Source: Rhizobiaceae bacterium | Lineage (GTDB): Bacteria; Pseudomonadota; Alphaproteobacteria; Rhizobiales; Rhizobiaceae | Assembly: GCA_020696915.1 (NCBI GenBank) | Contig: JAJFMR010000210.1 | Span: 1-5,818, forward strand | Direction: 5' to 3' | DNA: 5,818 nt | Shown: positions 1-5,570 of the stretch, piece after piece | How positions within the stretch are numbered: position 1 is the first letter of the stretch | How the letters are laid out: each line of letters opens with the position of its first letter | Notes under the pieces: generated by a model | What the model was told of the DNA's origin: nothing | The model's database searches: none | The model's input: the letters and a program-made list of their open reading frames with translations, nothing else | Made by a program: the position numbers and the translations under genes

Positions 1-222
1 GCCCACCCTGAACGACGCCAGAAGGAGGACAGCCAGCCCGACCCAATAATGGCTATCAGCGAGAAACCGCTCTCCTGTGTCCAACGACGTCCCGTGCTCC
101 GCTGCTTCCATGAACTCCTTCATGCTCTCTCCAAATACCAGGAGAAAGACGATCAATCCGGCGATGAGCCAGTGAAGAACGATCTGAAGACCGGAATATC
201 CCGCAGGCATGGGGGGTGACAT
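1..222 (-). CDS. Cytochrome b561-type membrane protein, N-terminal 74 residues (cut by left edge)
   Basis: This frame stays open from ATG at 222 to the window edge. The first helix (about residues 12-30) carries an HWL motif with His17. A second helix starts near residue 58 with H-Y-W-V-G and ends in S-F-R-V-G. In the prokaryotic cytochrome b561 family, a His early in helix 1 and an H-x-x-x-G at the start of helix 2 are haem b ligand positions; such proteins are four-helix inner-membrane electron carriers, often passing electrons from quinol. The loop between the helices (residues 31-57) is acidic and polar, as expected for a periplasmic loop. The start is supported by a strong Shine-Dalgarno (AAGGGAG, read on the minus strand at 236-230) 7 nt upstream. 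The gene is transcribed away from the efflux operon and has its own FNR-like box. The electron partner is unknown. Another small b-type cytochrome (Ni/Fe-hydrogenase type) is possible because only two helices are visible. Confidence 0.8.
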   Translation of the reverse strand, partial: MSPPMPAGYSGLQIVLHWLIAGLIVFLLVFGESMKEFMEAAEHGTSLDTGERFLADSHYWVGLAVLLLASFRVG

Positions 223-229
223 CAGTGTG

Positions 230-236
230 CTCCCTT
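230..236 (-). promoter_or_regulatory. Ribosome binding site of the b561 gene
   Basis: Read on the minus strand this is AAGGGAG, separated by 7 nt from ATG at 222-220. It favours this start over the internal ATG at codon 5, which lies further away than usual Shine-Dalgarno spacing. Confidence 0.7.
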
Positions 237-275
237 CTTCGAGTGGTGGAATGCCACACGCGGGCGGCCGGTTCA

Positions 276-289
276 TTGCGCCAGATCAA
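276..289 (-). promoter_or_regulatory. FNR/FixK-like box serving the b561 gene
   Basis: The sequence reads TTGCG-CCAG-ATCAA, matching 8 of the 10 specified bases of the FNR/FixK/Anr consensus TTGAT-N4-ATCAA. One half-site is perfect. Its centre (282.5) is about 60 nt upstream of the b561 start codon. At class II spacing (centre at -41.5) transcription would begin near 241, leaving a leader just long enough to hold the ribosome binding site at 236-230. The -10 position, around 253-248, is a poor match, so activation from this site is less certain than for the other two boxes. Confidence 0.5.
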
Positions 290-447
290 TCACCGGGCAA
301 CGGGCTGACTGGCGCGCGATCGTGAGCGGGCCGGTAGAAGGCTGGCGGTACACCCGTGACCGTTCGCCGCTCCATCGCGACGTCGATCCAGGCTGCCGGG
401 GCTTCAGTTGCGACCTTTGAGAAGACCAGAGCCCCCGAAGGTCCGGC

Positions 448-461
448 TTGACCTGGATCAA
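448..461 (+). promoter_or_regulatory. FNR/FixK-like box upstream of the DUF2892-adaptor-pump operon
   Basis: The sequence is TTGAC-CTGG-ATCAA, matching 9 of 10 specified bases of the FNR/FixK/Anr consensus TTGAT-N4-ATCAA. The symmetry extends one base each side (CTTGA...TCAAG). The centre at 454.5 lies 86 nt before the ATG at 541. A -10-like hexamer at 484-489 sits at the distance expected for an activator bound at -41.5. Which CRP/FNR-family protein binds here (FnrL, FixK or a NO-responsive relative) cannot be told from the site alone. Confidence 0.7.
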
Positions 462-483
462 GGCCAGTTCGTCACCGAAGACG

Positions 484-489
484 GTAATC
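484..489 (+). promoter_or_regulatory. Possible -10 element of the efflux operon promoter
   Basis: The hexamer GTAATC (or TAATCC, one base on) begins 29.5-30.5 nt downstream of the centre of the 448-461 box. That agrees with class II FNR-dependent promoters and predicts a transcript start near 496. There is no good -35 hexamer, as is usual where an activator overlaps that position. Confidence 0.4.
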
Positions 490-530
490 CCGCGGGCATA
501 CGTTAAACATCTCGAACCCAAATGTCCGAT

Positions 531-535
531 GGAGG
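531..535 (+). promoter_or_regulatory. Ribosome binding site fixing the DUF2892 start
   Basis: GGAGG is followed by 5 nt and then ATG at 541. It decides the start in favour of 541 over the in-frame ATGs at 448 and 529. The 448 ATG overlaps the FNR-like box, and the 529 ATG overlaps this ribosome binding site. Confidence 0.8.
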
Positions 536-540
536 ACCAG

Positions 541-741
541 ATGTCGATTGACCGTTCCGTACTCGCCTTTGCGGGAGTGATGGTGCTGCTTTCAGTTGTG
601 CTCACAAGCTTCGTTTCACCGTACTTCGTCTGGCTCACCGTCTTCATCGGCCTCAACCTTCTTCAATCGGCCTTCACTGGGTTCTGCCCGGCAGCCATGG
701 CTTTCAGGGCTTTTGGTCTCAAGCCGGGATGCGCCTTCTGA
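541..741 (+). CDS. DUF2892 (YgaP-like transmembrane) small membrane protein
   Basis: This 66-residue protein consists almost entirely of a membrane hairpin. Helix 1 spans about residues 7-24 and helix 2 about 28-46, with a short S-P-Y turn between. It is followed by the family's recognisable tail, F-T-G-F-C-P (Cys49) and a C-terminal G-x-K-P-G-C-A-F (Cys64). DUF2892 is the membrane domain also found fused to a rhodanese in YgaP; stand-alone copies are common in proteobacteria and have no firmly assigned function. The two cysteines near the membrane face could take part in sulfur or redox chemistry, but that is inference. It is the first gene of the operon, and its last 13 nt overlap the adaptor start, so translation of the two is probably coupled. 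An FNR-like box lies upstream. Family assignment is strong; role in the pump is unknown. Confidence 0.88.
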   Translation: MSIDRSVLAFAGVMVLLSVVLTSFVSPYFVWLTVFIGLNLLQSAFTGFCPAAMAFRAFGLKPGCAF

Positions 742-1739
742 CCCCGAAGGCGGCCGTCTTGCGCCTCGTCCTTCTTGCAGCCGTTTTGGCCGGCCTCGCT
801 TCGGCGGGCGCCGCTGCGCCGGCGTGCGCCGGCAAGCTGACTCTGGAACCCACCGACATCGTCGAATGGAAGGCGGTCTATGGCCGTGTCGAACCGCGCG
901 ACCTTGCGCCGGCGCGCGCCCGGCTCGGCGGCACACTCGTTGAGCTCGACGTCGCAGAGGGCGATCTCGTCAAGGCGGGGCAGAGGATTGCCGTCGTCCG
1001 TGATGAGAAGCTCGTCTTCCAGGTCGCGGCGCTCGACGCGCAGTTGCGCGCGCTGAACGCGCAGCTCGATCGCGCCCAGACCGAACTTGATCGGGGGCAG
1101 GCCCTCGTCGACAGGGGCGTCGTAACGGCTCAGCGCCTCGAGCAGCTGAGGACCGATGTGGAGGTCGCCCGTAGCCAGATCGGGGCGGCCGAGGCACAGC
1201 GTGAAGTCATCGTCCAGCAGCAGGCCGAAGGCGATGTGTTCGCTCCCGCAGATGGGCGCGTTCTGACGGTTCCAGTGACACGCGACGCAGTTGTCATGGC
1301 CGGGGAGACGGTTGCCAACATAGGCAGCGGCGGCTTTTACCTGCGTCTCGCCATCCCGGAGCGCCATGCCGGCCAGCTCGAGGAGAATTCCTCCATCCGC
1401 GTGACCGCCGGAGGCGAGGAGTCCGTCGGAAAACTGGTCAAGGTGTACCCGCAGATCGAAAACGGACGGGTCATCGCGGATGTGGAGGTGGAGAACCTCA
1501 AGACAGCATTCGTCGACGCCCGCATCCTGGTCGAGGTGCCGGTAGGGCGGCGCCCGGCGCTGCTCGTGCCCGGGAATGCCGTGACGGTACGCTCCGGTAT
1601 TGATTTCGTGACGGTTGCGGTCGGAGGCGCCGAGGTCGAGCGCAGCGTGGTCATCGGTGAAGCGATGGAAGGCGATGGAGGCACGTTCATCGAGGTGATA
1701 TCGGGGCTTTCCGCCGGCGACGTCGTGGTGACCCCGTGA
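729..1739 (+). CDS. RND efflux periplasmic adaptor (membrane fusion protein, HlyD/AcrA type)
   Basis: This 336-residue protein would bridge the inner-membrane pump and an outer-membrane channel. Domains in order: a signal peptide or N-terminal anchor (about 1-34, hydrophobic core 9-28, likely cleavage around A-C-A/G at 34-35); first half of a biotinyl-lipoyl domain (about 67-96, G-T-L-V-E-L-D-V-A-E-G-D-x-V); alpha-hairpin (about 97-166); second lipoyl half (about 168-200, A-P-A-D-G-R-V); beta-barrel (about 202-275); and a membrane-proximal domain ending in G-L-S-A-G-D-V-V-V. The hairpin tip has R122-x3-L126-x6-T133, close to the RxxxLxxxxxxS motif by which adaptors dock to TolC-type channels. 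Cys33 is not in a good lipobox, so this is probably not a lipoprotein. The ATG at 729 lacks a strong ribosome binding site but overlaps the previous gene by 13 nt, implying coupling. Length is typical for short adaptors. Its stop overlaps the pump start. Substrate is not evident. Confidence 0.92.
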   Translation: MRLLTPKAAVLRLVLLAAVLAGLASAGAAAPACAGKLTLEPTDIVEWKAVYGRVEPRDLAPARARLGGTLVELDVAEGDLVKAGQRIAVVRDEKLVFQVAALDAQLRALNAQLDRAQTELDRGQALVDRGVVTAQRLEQLRTDVEVARSQIGAAEAQREVIVQQQAEGDVFAPADGRVLTVPVTRDAVVMAGETVANIGSGGFYLRLAIPERHAGQLEENSSIRVTAGGEESVGKLVKVYPQIENGRVIADVEVENLKTAFVDARILVEVPVGRRPALLVPGNAVTVRSGIDFVTVAVGGAEVERSVVIGEAMEGDGGTFIEVISGLSAGDVVVTP

Positions 1740-4700
1740 GCCGGAACGCGTTCGGGCCCGGCATCGCCGGTGCTTTCACCCGGTCGACGATAGCCTCCCC
1801 TCTGACCCCGCTCTTCCTGATCGCCGCCCTGGCCTTCGGCCTGCTGGCGCTGACATCTCTGCCGCGCGAGGAGGAGCCGCAGATATCGGTCCCGATGGTG
1901 GACATCAGCGTCCGCGCCGACGGGCTGAAAGCCGAAGACGCGGTCAAGCTGATCACCGAGCCGCTGGAAACGATCGTCAAGGGCATAGACGGCGTCGAGC
2001 ACGTCTATTCCCGGAGCATGGACGACGGCGTCCTGGTTACCGTTCGCTTTCTGGTCGGGACGCCGGCCGATTCGGCGATCCTGCGCGTGCACGACAAGGT
2101 GCGCGCCAACATGGATCGAATCCCCCTGGGCGTGCCCGAGCCGCAGATCGTCGGGCGAGGGATCGACGACGTGGCGATCGTGTCCCTGACATTGGCGCCG
2201 CGGGCCGATGCGGCCGACCGCATCACCGCGAACGACCTGACACGCATCGCCCGCGAACTCAGGACCGAGATCGCCAAGATCGAGGACGTCGGCCTTACCT
2301 ACCTTGTCGGAGAGACCGCAGACATCATCCGCATCGCCCCGGACCCTCGGCGTCTCGCGCTCCATGGGGTGACGCTGCAGCAGCTTGCAGGCAAGGTCCA
2401 GGGCGCCAACCGCGCCTTTCCTGCCGGGCATGTGCGCGACAAGGGCGAGCAGATCATGCTGGTCGGCGGCGAGACCCTTCGCTCACCTCACTCGATCGGC
2501 AATCTCCTTCTGACATCCCGGGACGGGCGCCCGGTCTATGTCCGCGATGTCGCAGACATTGAGTATGTGACCGATACCGGGGAGACGCTCGTCGCCACCT
2601 TGAGGCGAGATGGAGGCGGCGTCACGCGGGCACCTGCCGTTACCCTCGCGGTGGCCAAGCGGGCAGGATCCAATGCCGTGGTCGTCGCGGAGACGATCCT
2701 GCACCGCCTGCAGACGCTCGAAGGCACGCTGATCCCCAACGAAATCCGGGTCGAAGTGACGCGGGACTACGGAGAGACCGCGAACGAAAAGGCAAACGAG
2801 CTTCTCTATCACCTTGGACTGGCGACAGTCTCGATCATCGGGCTGGTGTGGTTCGCCATAGGCTGGCGGGAGGCCGTGGTGGTTGCGGTCGTGATTCCCG
2901 TCACGATCCTGCTCACACTCTTCGCGTCCTGGCTGATGGGCTACACACTCAACCGCATATCGCTTTTCGCCCTCATCTTCTCGATCGGCATTCTCGTCGA
3001 CGACGCCATCGTCGTCATCGAGAACATTGCGCGTCACTGGGGAATGGGCGACGGGCGCGAGCGGCGGGACGCAGCCGTCGATGCAGTGGCGGAGGTCGGG
3101 AACCCGACTATCGTCGCAACGCTTACCGTTGTAGCCGCGCTTCTGCCGATGCTGTTCGTCTCGGGGATGATGGGACCCTATATGAGCCCAATCCCCGCCA
3201 ACGCCTCGGCGGCGATGATCTTTTCGTTCTTCGTGGCCGTCACCGTCACGCCTTGGCTCATGCTGAAGGTGGCCGGCGGAGCGGCTTCCGGAAGCCGGGA
3301 ACACGCCGTTCATGGCGGCCTGCTCGGCCGTGCCTATGAAGCCGCAGCGCGTCCGATCCTGTCCTCTAAGGCCGCCAGCTGGGCGTTCCTGCTGGCAGTG
3401 GGCGTGCTCACGCTGGCCTCGCTGGCGCTGTTCTACACGAGGGACGTGACCGTCAAGCTGCTTCCTTTCGATAACAAGTCCGAGCTCTCAGTTACCATCG
3501 ATCTGCCGGAGGGCTCGTCTATCGAGGCAACCGACGCCGTGGCGCAGGACGTGGCGCGCACCGTGCTCGGCCTCCAGGAGGCGGTGTCGGTACAAACCCA
3601 TGCCGGCGCCGCTGCGCCGTTCAACTTCAACGGCCTCGTCCGACACGCGTTCTACCGGACCGAGCCCCAGCAGGGCGAGGTGGCGATCAACCTCTCGCCA
3701 AAGACGGAACGCAGCCGCACCAGCCATGCCATCGCGCTGGACATTCGAGAACAGGTCAACAACATCCCTGTACCCCTCGGCACCAGCCTCAAGGTCGTCG
3801 AGCCGCCGCCCGGTCCGCCCGTGATGGCTACGCTGCTCGCCGAGATCTACGGACCCGACGCCGAAACGAGGCGCAGGGTAGCCGGGAAGGTCGAGACAGC
3901 GTTCCGCTCGGTGCCCTTCATAGTCGACATCGACAATTCCTACGGCAGCGCTGCCCGCCGGTTGCGAACCACCATCTCGACCGACGAACTCGACTTCTTC
4001 AGGGTCGAAGAAGGGGACGTCTTCGATACGATCGCCATCCTGAACGGCGGCAGGACGGTCGGCTATTCGCACCGCGGCGAGGGCCGCCACCCCGTCCCCA
4101 TCCGCATCGAGCGGCCGAAAGCGGAGCGCACCCTGGACGAGCGCTTTCTGACGACGCCCATACCGGCCAACGTGCTGCCGGGCGACCGCGGCGTCGTCGA
4201 GCTCGGCGACGTAACCCGCGTTGCGGAGGAGCGTGCCTCCTTTCCGGTGTTCCGCCACAATGGAAGGGCCGCCGAAATGGTGACCGCGGAACTCGCGGGC
4301 GCTTTCGAGGCGCCGCTCTACGGTATGCTTGCCGTCCAGGAGGCAATCGACTCGATGGATTGGGAGGGATTGCCAAAGCCGCTGATATCGCTGCACGGGC
4401 AGCCGGAGGACGAGACTGCCGCCACGCTCCTGTGGGACGGCGAATGGGAGGTTACCTGGGTGACGTTCCGCGACATGGGCGCCGCGTTCATGGTTGCCTT
4501 GCTCGGCATCTACATCCTGGTCGTGGCGCAGTTCGGCTCGTTCAAGCTGCCGCTCGTCATTCTGACGCCGATACCGCTGACCTTCATCGGCATCCTCACC
4601 GGACACTGGCTGCTGTCGGCGCCGTTCTCGGCTCCCTCGATGATCGGTTTCATCGCGCTGGCAGGCATCATCGTGCGAAATTCCATCCTGCTCGTCGATT

Positions 4701-4936
4701 TCATCCGCCATGCCGATCGCGACGGCCGGCCGCTTGCCGAAATCGTTATCGAGGCGGGCGCGATCAGGTTCAAGCCCATCCTGCTCACCGCACTCGCGGC
4801 AATGATCGGCGCGGCGGTGATCCTCACCGACCCGATCTTCCAGGGGCTCGCGATATCGCTGCTGTTCGGCCTCGCATCATCCACCCTGCTGACCGTGCTG
4901 GTCATACCGGCAATCTACAGGGTGCTCAGGACCTGA
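1736..4936 (+). CDS. RND superfamily inner-membrane efflux pump (AcrB-like permease)
   Basis: This 1066-residue proton-driven transporter works as a trimer in the inner membrane. The RND plan is complete: TM1 (about 24-42), a large periplasmic porter/docking loop (43-355), TM2-6 (about 358-510), TM7 (about 548-567), a second large loop (568-912) and TM8-12 (about 914-1063). L-P-R-E-E-E-P-Q-I after TM1 (42-50) is typical. TM4 holds G-I-L-V-D-D with Asp422 and Asp423, matching AcrB D407/D408. R-F-K-P-I-L-L-T in TM11 supplies Arg1011 and Thr1018, matching R971 and T978. In TM10, Arg981 stands where AcrB has relay lysine K940. The start is GTG at 1736, overlapping the adaptor stop in a GTGA arrangement. 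There is no frameshift or truncation. The paired acidic residues argue against a simple CzcA-type metal pump, but the substrate cannot be assigned. No outer-membrane channel gene follows. Confidence 0.93.
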   Translation: MSRNAFGPGIAGAFTRSTIASPLTPLFLIAALAFGLLALTSLPREEEPQISVPMVDISVRADGLKAEDAVKLITEPLETIVKGIDGVEHVYSRSMDDGVLVTVRFLVGTPADSAILRVHDKVRANMDRIPLGVPEPQIVGRGIDDVAIVSLTLAPRADAADRITANDLTRIARELRTEIAKIEDVGLTYLVGETADIIRIAPDPRRLALHGVTLQQLAGKVQGANRAFPAGHVRDKGEQIMLVGGETLRSPHSIGNLLLTSRDGRPVYVRDVADIEYVTDTGETLVATLRRDGGGVTRAPAVTLAVAKRAGSNAVVVAETILHRLQTLEGTLIPNEIRVEVTRDYGETANEKANELLYHLGLATVSIIGLVWFAIGWREAVVVAVVIPVTILLTLFASWLMGYTLNRISLFALIFSIGILVDDAIVVIENIARHWGMGDGRERRDAAVDAVAEVGNPTIVATLTVVAALLPMLFVSGMMGPYMSPIPANASAAMIFSFFVAVTVTPWLMLKVAGGAASGSREHAVHGGLLGRAYEAAARPILSSKAASWAFLLAVGVLTLASLALFYTRDVTVKLLPFDNKSELSVTIDLPEGSSIEATDAVAQDVARTVLGLQEAVSVQTHAGAAAPFNFNGLVRHAFYRTEPQQGEVAINLSPKTERSRTSHAIALDIREQVNNIPVPLGTSLKVVEPPPGPPVMATLLAEIYGPDAETRRRVAGKVETAFRSVPFIVDIDNSYGSAARRLRTTISTDELDFFRVEEGDVFDTIAILNGGRTVGYSHRGEGRHPVPIRIERPKAERTLDERFLTTPIPANVLPGDRGVVELGDVTRVAEERASFPVFRHNGRAAEMVTAELAGAFEAPLYGMLAVQEAIDSMDWEGLPKPLISLHGQPEDETAATLLWDGEWEVTWVTFRDMGAAFMVALLGIYILVVAQFGSFKLPLVILTPIPLTFIGILTGHWLLSAPFSAPSMIGFIALAGIIVRNSILLVDFIRHADRDGRPLAEIVIEAGAIRFKPILLTALAAMIGAAVILTDPIFQGLAISLLFGLASSTLLTVLVIPAIYRVLRT

Positions 4937-5023
4937 AGGGCGAGCTGCGGTCCTGGCGCATCGGTGCTCCGGATTTTCGGTGTTTGCCACCATCGTCCGC
5001 CAGGGTGATCCGGGCAGGCCCCT

Positions 5024-5050
5024 GAGACTGCGCATGTTCTGCGCGTTCTC
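5024..5050. terminator. Imperfect hairpin after the pump gene (possible transcript 3' end or operator)
   Basis: Arms 5024-5034 and 5040-5050 pair over 11 positions (GAGA and GCGCA against TGCGC and TCTC), with one mismatch and one G-T wobble, around a 5-nt loop TGTTC. It lies 88 nt past the pump stop. No T-run follows on either strand, so it is not a standard intrinsic terminator. It could protect a 3' end, assist Rho-dependent termination, or serve as a protein-binding dyad upstream of the next promoter. Confidence 0.35.
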
Positions 5051-5079
5051 GAAAACAGCTGACGAAAACCCGCCGGATG

Positions 5080-5093
5080 TTGTCGCAGATCAA
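5080..5093 (+). promoter_or_regulatory. FNR/FixK-like box upstream of the 135-aa membrane protein gene
   Basis: TTGTC-GCAG-ATCAA matches 8 of 10 specified bases of TTGAT-N4-ATCAA, with a perfect right half. Its centre (5086.5) is 76 nt before the ATG at 5163. A -10-like TAAGAT at 5115-5120 begins 28.5 nt from that centre, as expected for a class II site. It shares CAGATCAAT with the box at 276-289. Confidence 0.6.
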
Positions 5094-5114
5094 TGAAGAA
5101 CGCCTAACAGCGGA

Positions 5115-5120
5115 TAAGAT
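5115..5120 (+). promoter_or_regulatory. Possible -10 element of the gene at 5163
   Basis: TAAGAT agrees with TATAAT at 4 of 6 positions and is correctly spaced from the FNR-like box at 5080-5093. It predicts a transcript start near 5127 and a leader of about 35 nt. Confidence 0.45.
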
Positions 5121-5152
5121 CGATTCAGCTGAATCCGAGGCCTGTTTTTCAC

Positions 5153-5158
5153 GGAGAG
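5153..5158 (+). promoter_or_regulatory. Ribosome binding site of the gene at 5163
   Basis: GGAGAG lies 4 nt before the ATG at 5163 and supports that start. Confidence 0.65.
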
Positions 5159-5162
5159 TACA

Positions 5163-5570
5163 ATGCGGATCGTCGGGATCGTAGCGCTGGTTTTCGGGCT
5201 GCTGACCATCGTATCGGGAGGACGGGCGCTGTTTGGCGACGAGGCAGCGCGGGAGGCCGTTGGGGCGGCCGTTCCGTTCGTGCTGTGGTTCAATTTCGCT
5301 GCAGGCTTCGCATATGTCGCCGCCGGCCTCGGCCTGATGTGGAGTTCGCCTTGGGGCGCAGCGCTGTCGGCGCTGATCGCCGCGGCCACGATCCTGGTCT
5401 TTGCAGCCTTCGGCCTCCACGTCTACTTCGGGGGCGCCTACGAGATGCGAACGGTGGGCGCCATGACGCTGCGCAGCGTCGTATGGCTGGCGTTTGCCCT
5501 CGCTGCGTGGCGGACGATCGGGTTTCCGGGAGCGCGTCAGGGACCGCATGGGAGAAACGCTTTCGGCTGA
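5163..5570 (+). CDS. Four-helix membrane protein of unknown function
   Basis: This 135-residue protein has four predicted membrane helices (about residues 2-22, 36-58, 64-86 and 100-117) and a short, basic, glycine-rich tail (118-135) likely to be cytoplasmic. Features visible between and in the helices are P-F-V-L-W-F-N-F in helix 2, G-L-H-V-Y-F-G-G-A-Y-E-M-R between helices 3 and 4, and one histidine (His86) at the end of helix 3. I do not recognise a named family or any catalytic motif. The polar Y-E-M-R-T segment looks conserved in character, but that is an impression. It has its own probable promoter with an FNR-like box and a good ribosome binding site. The gene downstream overlaps its 3' end by 23 nt if the earlier start is used, so it is probably the first gene of a second operon. 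It is a real gene by coding quality and leader; function is unassigned. Confidence 0.78.
   Translation: MRIVGIVALVFGLLTIVSGGRALFGDEAAREAVGAAVPFVLWFNFAAGFAYVAAGLGLMWSSPWGAALSALIAAATILVFAAFGLHVYFGGAYEMRTVGAMTLRSVVWLAFALAAWRTIGFPGARQGPHGRNAFG

Larger units (their letters stand above)
223..540. other. Divergent intergenic region (318 nt)
   Basis: No convincing gene lies here. The open frames crossing it, a minus frame at 273-656 and a plus frame beginning at 448, lack ribosome binding sites at their starts and run into or antisense to the DUF2892 gene. The stretch separates two divergent genes. It holds two FNR/FixK-like palindromes about 170 nt apart, each placed closer to the gene it would serve. 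The part between them (about 290-445) is GC-rich, and I could assign nothing to it. Confidence 0.7.

Noticed and set aside
448..540. Upstream in-frame ATGs (448 and 529) as starts for the DUF2892 protein
   Set aside because: The 448 ATG lies within the FNR-like box and would add 31 residues unlike the family. GGAGG at 531-535 points to 541.
273..656. Minus-strand open frame of 127 codons across the intergenic region
   Set aside because: It runs antisense through the DUF2892 gene, has no good ribosome binding site, shows no recognisable domain, and covers both the FNR-like box and the divergent promoter region.
815..913. Three copies of TGCGCCGGC (815-823, 825-833, 905-913)
   Set aside because: They lie within the adaptor coding sequence and are explained by Cys/Ala/Pro/Gly codons in GC-rich DNA. 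Spacing is irregular and there is no sign of a repeat element.
1337..2431. Long minus-strand open frame (364 codons) opposite adaptor and pump
   Set aside because: Its translation is rich in R, G and D with no domain. It spans the junction of two well-supported genes on the other strand, a usual shadow in GC-rich DNA.
3488..4711. Long minus-strand open frame (407 codons) inside the pump gene
   Set aside because: It is a low-complexity charged translation antisense to a conserved RND gene, with no ribosome binding site or family resemblance.
4952..5004. CCTGGCG/CGCCAGG inverted repeat after the pump gene as an intrinsic terminator
   Set aside because: The 7-bp stem closes a loop of about 39 nt with only weak internal pairing (GGTG/CACC, CCG/CGG), and no T-run follows. 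It is too weak to call.
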